From contig NZ_AP022587.1 in NCBI RefSeq assembly GCF_010731715.1, forward strand, positions 5,828,001 to 5,892,000: 64,000 nucleotides of DNA, in the 5' to 3' direction. The notes beneath the pieces were generated by a model. The model was given only the letters and a program-made list of their open reading frames with translations, was not told where the DNA came from and searched no databases. The position numbers were made by a program, and so were the translations under genes. Positions within the stretch are counted from its first letter, which is position 1. Every line of letters begins with the position of its first letter. This document shows, piece by piece, positions 58,106 to 64,000 of this stretch. The stretch comes from Mycobacterium stomatepiae (GTDB lineage: Bacteria; Actinomycetota; Actinomycetes; Mycobacteriales; Mycobacteriaceae).

Positions 58106-60043
58106 ATGGCTGGCCGGATCTCCGATCGTGATATCGCCGCCATCCGCGAACGTGCCCGTATCGAGGAAGTCGTCGGCGACTACGTCCAGCTGCGCCGCGC
58201 GGGTGCGGACTCCCTGAAGGGCTTGTGCCCCTTCCACAACGAGAAGTCCCCGTCTTTTCACGTCCGCCCCAACCACGGCCACTTCCACTGCTTCGGCTGC
58301 GGTGAGGGCGGCGACGTGTACGCGTTCATCCAGAAGATCGAACACGTCAGCTTTGTCGAAGCCGTCGAATTGCTCGCCGACCGGATCGGCCACACGATCA
58401 CCTACAGCGGCGCGGCGGCCACCAACGTGCAGCGCGATCGCGGCAGCCGCAGCAGGCTTATCGCGGCCAACGCGGCTGCCGCCGAGTTCTATGCCGAGGC
58501 GCTGGAGTCCGACGAGGCGGCACCGGCCCGTCAGTATCTGAAGGAACGCAACTTCGACGCCGAGGCTGCCCGTCACTTCGGCTGCGGATTCGCGCCGTCG
58601 GGCTGGGAGAAGCTGACAAAGCACTTGCTGCGCAAGGGATTCGAGTTCAAGGAGCTCGAAGCCGCCGGCCTGTCCCGGGAGGGACGCCGCGGCCCGATGG
58701 ACCGCTTCCACCGCAGGCTGCTGTGGCCCATCCGCAGCTCGGCCGGCGAGGTGATCGGGTTCGGGGCCCGCCGGCTTTTCGACGACGACCCGATGGAAGC
58801 CAAGTACGTCAACACCCCCGAGACGCTGCTGTACAAGAAGTCGTCGGTGATGTTCGGCATCGACTTGGCCAAACGCGACATCGCCAGGGGACACCAGGCG
58901 GTCGTCGTCGAGGGCTACACCGATGTGATGGCGATGCATCTGGCCGGGGTCACCACCGCGGTCGCGTCGTGTGGCACCGCATTCGGCGACGAGCATCTGG
59001 CCATGCTGCGCCGGCTGATGATGGACGACAGCTTCTTTCGCGGCGAACTGATCTACGTCTTCGACGGCGACGCGGCCGGCCGCGCGGCCGCGCTCAAAGC
59101 CTTCGGTGGTGAGCAGAACCTGGCCGGGCAGTCGTTCGTCGCGGTCGCACCCGACGGCATGGATCCCTGCGACCTGCGCCTGGCGTCCGGCGACGGCGTG
59201 CTGCGTGATTTGGTGGCACGGCGAACCCCGTTGTTCGAGTTCGCGATTCGCACCGCGCTCGCCGAATTCGACCTGGACAACGCCGAAGGCCGGGTCGCCG
59301 CGCTGCGCTGCTGCGTGCCGATGGTGGGCCAGATCAAGGACTCCACGCTGCGTGACGAGTACGCCCGCCAGCTCGCCGGCTGGGTCGGCTGGGACGACGT
59401 CGCGCAGGTTATCGACCGGGTCCGGACGGAGGCGAAAAAGTCCACGGCGCCGGCGGCCCGGGCGGGTTCGGCGCCGGCCCCGCGCCGTGGCGCCCAGCAG
59501 CCGGCCCCAGGCGCCCCGGCCGAGCCCGCCGCCGGGCGTCCCAATCCCAAGGACCCGACGCTGTGGCCGCAGCGCGAGGCGCTCAAGTCGGCGTTGCAGT
59601 ACCCGGCGTTCGCCGGCCCGGTGTTCGACACGCTGACCGTCGAGAGCTTCACCCACCCCGGATACGCGGCCGTGCGTGCGGCCATCGACGCGGCCGGCGG
59701 CACCGGTGCCGGTTCCAGGACCGGCACCACCGGCGCGCAGTGGATCGATGCGGTCCGCCAGCACACCACGTCGACGCTGACCGCCGGTCTGATCAGCGAG
59801 CTCGGCGTGGAAGCCGTCGCCGTCGACGACGAGAAGCTGCCCCGCTACATCGCCGGGGTGCTGGCCCGGCTGCAGGAAGTCTGGATGGGCCGCCAGATCG
59901 CCGAGGTCAAGTCCAAGCTGCAGCGCATGTCACCTATTGACCAGGGCGACGAATATCATGCGCTGTTCGGCGACCTGGTCGCCATGGAGGCCTACCGGCG
60001 CAGCCTGCTGGAGCAGGCTAGCGGCGACGATCTGACGGCGTAA
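58106..60043 (+). CDS. dnaG: DnaG primase
   Basis: 645 residues. Zinc finger CPFHNEKSPSF ... HCFGCGEGG (CHC2), the RNA-polymerase core, TOPRIM domain with VVVEGYTDVMAMHLAGV and VFDGDAAGRAA, a Pro/Ala-rich linker (about 450-475), and a C-terminal helicase-binding domain. It makes RNA primers for replication. Its 3' end overlaps the convergent Rv2342-like gene by 26 bp. Confidence 0.96.
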   Translation: MAGRISDRDIAAIRERARIEEVVGDYVQLRRAGADSLKGLCPFHNEKSPSFHVRPNHGHFHCFGCGEGGDVYAFIQKIEHVSFVEAVELLADRIGHTITYSGAAATNVQRDRGSRSRLIAANAAAAEFYAEALESDEAAPARQYLKERNFDAEAARHFGCGFAPSGWEKLTKHLLRKGFEFKELEAAGLSREGRRGPMDRFHRRLLWPIRSSAGEVIGFGARRLFDDDPMEAKYVNTPETLLYKKSSVMFGIDLAKRDIARGHQAVVVEGYTDVMAMHLAGVTTAVASCGTAFGDEHLAMLRRLMMDDSFFRGELIYVFDGDAAGRAAALKAFGGEQNLAGQSFVAVAPDGMDPCDLRLASGDGVLRDLVARRTPLFEFAIRTALAEFDLDNAEGRVAALRCCVPMVGQIKDSTLRDEYARQLAGWVGWDDVAQVIDRVRTEAKKSTAPAARAGSAPAPRRGAQQPAPGAPAEPAAGRPNPKDPTLWPQREALKSALQYPAFAGPVFDTLTVESFTHPGYAAVRAAIDAAGGTGAGSRTGTTGAQWIDAVRQHTTSTLTAGLISELGVEAVAVDDEKLPRYIAGVLARLQEVWMGRQIAEVKSKLQRMSPIDQGDEYHALFGDLVAMEAYRRSLLEQASGDDLTA

Positions 60044-60296
60044 GGGCCTCGTCGGTCGGCCGCTCGACTTCGCGCTGCACCACGGCCGTCTCGTTGTCGA
60101 TCTCGGCCACGGTGACAAAACCCGCGTCCGGCGAGATCGTGTTCGCGATCTTGCGTCGGCCACCGTCGATCATCAACTGGGCCATCGGACTGCTGGTCAG
60201 CGCGCGATACGTGGCGACAAGCTGCTCGTATCGGCGACGGCCGGCCTTCGAGCCCAGCACGTAGCCCAGTCCGAGCACGACGACATATCGGATCAA
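60018..60296 (-). CDS. Small conserved protein, Rv2342-like
   Basis: 92 residues from a TTG at 60296 behind GGGAGG; a longer frame to 60380 adds unconserved sequence. Hydrophobic start (IRYVVVLGLGYVLGSKAGRR) suggests a membrane anchor, then RYEQLVATYRALTSSPMAQL and GGRRKIANTISPDAGFVTVA. Matches the position and look of Rv2342 between dnaG and tRNA-Asn. Function unknown. Its coding end overlaps dnaG. Confidence 0.75.
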   Translation of the reverse strand: MIRYVVVLGLGYVLGSKAGRRRYEQLVATYRALTSSPMAQLMIDGGRRKIANTISPDAGFVTVAEIDNETAVVQREVERPTDEALTPSDRRR

Positions 60297-60470
60297 AGCG
60301 TCCCTCCCGAGGCGGTGCGGATGGGTCCATCCTGCCTCACTGGGCCGGGTGCGCGCGCCCCCGATCGGTCGAGCGGGCACGCGCCGCCCGCCCTGAACTT
60401 GGGTGCGGGTGTGCCAGTACGCTAGAGTCGTCCAGCGATCCGCGCCAGATTTCGCGCGGGCCAGGTTAAT

Positions 60471-60543
<73 letters not shown>

Positions 60544-60746
60544 AGGCAACGGCGCATCTCCAGCACACCGGGCACGCGGTGCTCAGGGCGCCGTCAACCG
60601 GGGGGCTCGGCAGCGATGGTTCGAAATTTGACAGGTGTACAGCGCGCGGTGCGTTTACGTCACCGTCAGTTCAGCAGCAATGCGTACGGTTTGGCCATCG
60701 CACTCGTGTGTGCCCGCACATGACGGCTGGAGGGTGGTGTCGTTCG

Positions 60747-61043
60747 GTGCCGTTGAGCGGATTGCTGACCACATTCGACGCATTCATTCGCGCCGGATAC
60801 CCGCATGGCGTTCCGCGCGCCGACTACGTCCCGCTGTTGGCCCTGCTGCGCCGCCGCATGCCCGACAGCGCGGTGGCCGCGGTCGCCACCCAGGTGGCGG
60901 CCAACGGCGACCTGAACATCAATGCCGCCGACATTCGCGCGACGATTACCCGGGTCGCCGATGAACTGCCCAGCGCGGCCGATCTCGAACGCGTCCAGCG
61001 ACGGCTTGCGGTGATCATCGAATTAGCCCAGCAGTCAGCGTAA
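60747..61043 (+). CDS. DUF3349-family protein
   Basis: 98 residues from GTG 60747 behind GGAGGG; longer frames run through the tRNA and are not credible. PLSGLLTTFDAFIRAGYPHG and YVPLLALLRRRMPDSAVAAV match the DUF3349 family (for example Rv0543c). Mostly helical, no known function. Converges on arr. Confidence 0.8.
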   Translation: MPLSGLLTTFDAFIRAGYPHGVPRADYVPLLALLRRRMPDSAVAAVATQVAANGDLNINAADIRATITRVADELPSAADLERVQRRLAVIIELAQQSA

Positions 61044-61056
61044 TTGGGGCAGGGCG

Positions 61057-61482
61057 CTAGTCGTCGATGACGGCGAGTCCACGCCGTTCGAGGTCCACCA
61101 AGCCGTCCCGCATGGCTTGCAGCTGTTCGGACGAATGCCCCACCCAGTCGGTGAGCTCGCCGACGATCCGCACCGGCTGCCGGGTGCGGTAAGAGCGAGT
61201 GGGATTTCCGGGGAACTTTTTGTCAGTCACGTTCGGGTCGTCTTCCAGCGTGCCTTCGGGTTCCACAATGTAGATGCGGCCCTGGCCTTCTCCCTTGGCG
61301 AGCTCGGCTCCCCATACCGCGGCATCCAACGTCTGTGTCACGTAAACGTGGTTGGCCAGGCGTCCTTCGGCGTAGTTCGACCGACGTCCGGGCACCAGGA
61401 GATCACCGACCGCGAGGTCGGATTTGGTGCCGTGCAAGAAGACGCCTGATTCGTGCACTTCGAAAGGCTTCGGCGCGCTCAT
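61057..61482 (-). CDS. arr: Rifampin ADP-ribosyltransferase
   Basis: 141 residues with the Arr signatures FEVHESGVFLHGTKSDL, NHVYVTQTLDAAVWGAELAK, EDDPNVTDKKFPGNPTRSYR and VGELTDWVGHSSEQ. Arr moves ADP-ribose from NAD to rifamycins and so inactivates them; chromosomal copies are known in M. smegmatis and M. abscessus, and I recall none in M. tuberculosis. Length equals the family's usual 140 or so. No mobile element is next to it. It points toward the DUF3349 gene and shares the strand of cysE but is probably separate. Confidence 0.9.
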   Translation of the reverse strand: MSAPKPFEVHESGVFLHGTKSDLAVGDLLVPGRRSNYAEGRLANHVYVTQTLDAAVWGAELAKGEGQGRIYIVEPEGTLEDDPNVTDKKFPGNPTRSYRTRQPVRIVGELTDWVGHSSEQLQAMRDGLVDLERRGLAVIDD

Positions 61483-61518
61483 CGGACTAGCCTGTCTCGC
61501 AATGGCTTTCGCGATCGA

Positions 61519-62208
61519 TCAGATGGAGAAGTCTTCACCGTGCCAGACGCCGGCTTCGGGTGGCCGGATGACGCGGCCGTTCTGCTGATTGTTGTCGCCT
61601 TGGGCCTCGAGTTTGGCCACCCGGGTGAGCAACTGCTGCAGGCTGACTCCCACCAGATCGGGCATCAGCGAGTCGTTCGGGCTGCCGGGCTTGGCGGTGC
61701 TGATGACCTGCCCGGGTACACCGACGACGACGGCGCCCGACGGGACCTCCTTGACCACAACGGCATTGGCGCCGATGCGGCTGTCGTCGCCGATCTTGAT
61801 TGCGCCGAGTACCTTGGCCCCGGCGCCGATGACCACCCGGTCGCCGATGGTGGGGTGACGCTTCCCGGTGTCCCTGCCGCTGCCGCCCAGCGTGACGCCG
61901 TGATAGATCGTGACGTCGTCGCCGACTTCAGCGGTTTCGCCGATCACCACGCCGGTCGCGTGGTCGATGAACAGTCCCTTGCTGAGGGTCGCACCGGGAT
62001 GGATCTCGACGCCGGTCAGGATGCGGGTGAGTTCGGCGAATCCCCGCGCGGCGACCTTGGCGCCACGGTTCCACAGCGACTGGCTGATCCGATGACCCCA
62101 AATGGCGTGCACGCCGGGATAGGCGACGATGACCTGCAGCGTCGACGGATTGGCCGGATCGCGTTCCTTGGCCGCCCGGATGTCCTGCCGAATCGCTGCC
62201 AGCACCAC
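61519..62208 (-). CDS. cysE: Serine O-acetyltransferase
   Basis: 229 residues from GTG 62208. Left-handed beta-helix repeats follow the family core: [60 protein letters not shown]. It makes O-acetylserine from serine and acetyl-CoA, the substrate of CysK next to it. Its start overlaps the cysK stop (TAGTG), so both are made together. Confidence 0.95.
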   Translation of the reverse strand: MVLAAIRQDIRAAKERDPANPSTLQVIVAYPGVHAIWGHRISQSLWNRGAKVAARGFAELTRILTGVEIHPGATLSKGLFIDHATGVVIGETAEVGDDVTIYHGVTLGGSGRDTGKRHPTIGDRVVIGAGAKVLGAIKIGDDSRIGANAVVVKEVPSGAVVVGVPGQVISTAKPGSPNDSLMPDLVGVSLQQLLTRVAKLEAQGDNNQQNGRVIRPPEAGVWHGEDFSI

Positions 62209-63149
62209 TACTCCGTCACGTCGTCGAATAATGGCGTGCTCAAATACCGTTCGCCGAAATCGGGCAGCACAACCACGATCAGCTTTCCGGCGTTCTCGGG
62301 CCGGCGGGCGACCTGCAGCGCGGCCACCACGGCCGCACCCGAGGAGATGCCGACCAAAAGTCCCTCTTCGCGGGCCAGCCGCCGGGCCAGGTTGATCGAG
62401 TCCTCGTTGCCGACGGTGATGATCTCGTCGACCAGATCCAAGTCGAGCACCGGCGGAACGAACCCCGCGCCGATGCCCTGGATCGGGTGCGGACCCTTCT
62501 GGCCGCCGGACAGCACCGGCGACGCGGCCGGCTCGACGGCTATGAACTGCACCGAGGGCTTACGTTCCTTGATGACCTGGGCGACGCCGGTGATCGTGCC
62601 GCCGGTGCCGACGCCCGCGACGAAAAAGTCGATCTTGCCGTCGGTGTCGCGCCACACCTCTTCGGCGGTGGTCTTGCGGTGGATGGCCGCGTTGGCCGGG
62701 TTCTCGAACTGCTGGGGCACGAAATACCGCTGGTCGGTCTTGGCCAGCTCCTCGGCCTTGGCGATGGCGCCCGGCATGCCTTCGGAGCCCGGGGTCAGGA
62801 TCAGCTCGGCACCGAGGGCACGCAGCAGCTTGCGCCGCTCGATGCTCATCGTCTCCGGCATGGTCAGCACGATCCGGTAGCCACGGGCCGCGGCCACGAC
62901 GGCCAGCGCGATGCCGGTGTTTCCGCTCGTCGGTTCCAGGATGATCGTGTCCGGCTTGATCAGACCGGCTGCTTCACCCGCATCGATCAGGGCGACCCCG
63001 AGGCGGTCCTTCACGCTGTTGGCGGGGTTGAACGATTCCAGCTTGGCGACCACGTCCGCGCCGGCGCCGTCGGTGACCCGGTTCAACCGGACCAGGGGAG
63101 TGTTGCCGATCAGTTGCGTGATGTTCTCAGCGATGGTCACAAACGCCAT
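62208..63149 (-). CDS. cysK: O-acetylserine sulfhydrylase (cysteine synthase)
   Basis: 313 residues from ATG 63149 ([20 protein letters not shown]); a GTG at 63140 would fit the usual N-terminus too, and a frame to 63176 is less likely. PLP lysine in [21 protein letters not shown] for substrate, and GTGGTITG phosphate loop are present. It forms cysteine from O-acetylserine and sulfide. Coupled to cysE downstream. Its 5' end overlaps the 3' end of the surface-protein gene upstream. Confidence 0.95.
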   Translation of the reverse strand: MAFVTIAENITQLIGNTPLVRLNRVTDGAGADVVAKLESFNPANSVKDRLGVALIDAGEAAGLIKPDTIILEPTSGNTGIALAVVAAARGYRIVLTMPETMSIERRKLLRALGAELILTPGSEGMPGAIAKAEELAKTDQRYFVPQQFENPANAAIHRKTTAEEVWRDTDGKIDFFVAGVGTGGTITGVAQVIKERKPSVQFIAVEPAASPVLSGGQKGPHPIQGIGAGFVPPVLDLDLVDEIITVGNEDSINLARRLAREEGLLVGISSGAAVVAALQVARRPENAGKLIVVVLPDFGERYLSTPLFDDVTE

Positions 63150-64000
63150 TCCAGCGAATGTCGAAGTGGATTGCAACGTCAGAGGGTACGGCCAGGGCGA
63201 CCGGCGTGAATTGTTCCGGTGCCTCGGGTGCGACTCCGGTCAGCACTCCACCGGTGAATCGGTGCGGACTTGTCGCGGTCAACGTCGCCGCCGAGGCGCC
63301 CGGCGCTGGTCGCAAGTAGAAGTCGGTGCCCGGGTGGACTATCCCGTCGACGGCGAAGCCGTCGGCGTCAACCAGCGAGTGGTCGTCGGCAACGTTGAAC
63401 GTCAACGGGATTCGCACCTGAAATGGCCCCACGAGTTCGGGCCCGGCCGTGGCCTCGGTATCGATCAGGACGGAGTCGTCGGGCTCCTGCGGCGCCTTCA
63501 GCGCTCCGGAGAGCAGGTAGTTGTAGAGGTGCACGACGGCGTCGGCGTTGCGATAGTGGCGAGTACCGGTCAGCCGGAAGCCCACGTGGCCGATCCGGGG
63601 TGTGCTGCCCGACGCCGCATCGGCGACGAGCCGGTAGTAGCGGTAACCGTGTCCGCGGTGTCCGTGGCTGCTGCTCGACAAGGTGCTGCCGATTCCCAGC
63701 GCACGTTCGTGGCGTCCCCGCGCCCCGTCCGTCGTCAGTTGTGAGCCTGAAACATCTTGCCAGTCAACGCCATTGGCGGACTTCTGCAGCCGAAGCGTGA
63801 CGGCGCCGTCGGAGGCGATCCACACCGAGTAGCCGCCGAGCTGGGGTTGACCGTCGAATTCGAAGGTGATCATCGGTCCGGGCCCGTGGTGCACCGCGAT
63901 CGGTACGTTCAGGGGCTGAGTGTCCAAAGCCAGGCCGTTGGTCAGATACCAGATCGCCGCCTGAGTAGCCGCGATGGCTTCGTGTTCTTCAAGATTGGCG
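63127..64000 (-). CDS. TQXA/thioester-domain surface protein, 5' part cut off
   Basis: The 3' 291 or so residues of a larger gene that enters from the right edge. Near the edge is [18 protein letters not shown], the T-Q-x-A segment of thioester domains found in Gram-positive surface proteins, where the Gln bonds with a Cys to make a reactive thioester; the Cys would lie upstream, outside the window. Then come beta-rich segments ([40 protein letters not shown]). It ends without a visible LPxTG or membrane anchor. Role: possible covalent adhesin. The stop lies inside the cysK start region. Confidence 0.7.
   Translation of the reverse strand, partial: ANLEEHEAIAATQAAIWYLTNGLALDTQPLNVPIAVHHGPGPMITFEFDGQPQLGGYSVWIASDGAVTLRLQKSANGVDWQDVSGSQLTTDGARGRHERALGIGSTLSSSSHGHRGHGYRYYRLVADAASGSTPRIGHVGFRLTGTRHYRNADAVVHLYNYLLSGALKAPQEPDDSVLIDTEATAGPELVGPFQVRIPLTFNVADDHSLVDADGFAVDGIVHPGTDFYLRPAPGASAATLTATSPHRFTGGVLTGVAPEAPEQFTPVALAVPSDVAIHFDIRWNGVCDHR

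Noticed and set aside
57311..59764. An 817-codon minus-strand frame across sodC and dnaG
   Set aside because: Antisense shadow of dnaG and the SodC-like gene; no recognisable domain.

Overview
The window is high-GC actinobacterial DNA from a Mycobacterium, most likely a slow grower. Evidence: PE/PPE-ESX genes (two PPE loci, a WXG100 esx pair and the small Rv2348c-type gene), an MmpS/MmpL pair, MTB12/CFP2 antigens, a mycobactin (mbt) locus, and long gene-by-gene collinearity (inverted) with the M. tuberculosis Rv2334-Rv2380 region. Homologue names come from recalled knowledge of the families; no search was run.

Layout. 1-15 kb is accessory: a ferritin-like/SDR/esterase operon, a deazaflavin-dependent reductase with a SCO copper chaperone, a frameshifted PPE gene, a lower-GC LysR/FAD-oxidoreductase pair, a membrane diguanylate cyclase, a secreted protein, a 3-hydroxybutyrate-dehydrogenase-like SDR, an mmpS-mmpL pair whose mmpL is frameshifted, and a berberine-bridge-type flavoenzyme. 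15.4-33.4 kb is the mbt operon, preceded by an IdeR-type iron box. Its order is mbtB remnant, mbtT, mbtC, mbtD, mbtE (interrupted by an in-frame TAG), mbtF, mbtG, mbtH, with nearly every junction overlapping. 33.4-36.5 kb holds two tandem MTB12/CFP2 genes, an ECF sigma factor coupled to a carboxymuconolactone-decarboxylase-like gene, and an Rv2375-like gene. 36.6-51.1 kb is core: hrcA-dnaJ2-rsmE-phoH-ybeY-(secreted protein)-CBS protein-era, amiA2, recO-uppS-Rv2360c-like, zur/smtB and glyS. 51.2-54 kb is an ESX-associated PPE/esx island. 54-60.5 kb has a TPM-domain protein, dgt, a SodC-like lipoprotein, dnaG, an Rv2342-like gene and tRNA-Asn. 60.7-64 kb has a DUF3349 protein, a rifamycin ADP-ribosyltransferase (arr), cysE, cysK and the 3' part of a TQXA/thioester-domain surface protein.

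Main story. The mycobactin locus looks remodelled or decaying. mbtB is reduced to part of its aryl-carrier domain. The starter genes mbtA, mbtI and mbtJ are not in this window. mbtE has a nonsense codon at 22017, yet is bimodular (C-A-PCP-C-A-PCP) with a second adenylation domain that lacks the usual A4 aspartate. A nearby RND exporter gene (mmpL) also carries a frameshift. The operon otherwise keeps its iron box and translational coupling. Either this strain has lost mycobactin, or a variant siderophore pathway exists whose starter enzymes lie elsewhere.
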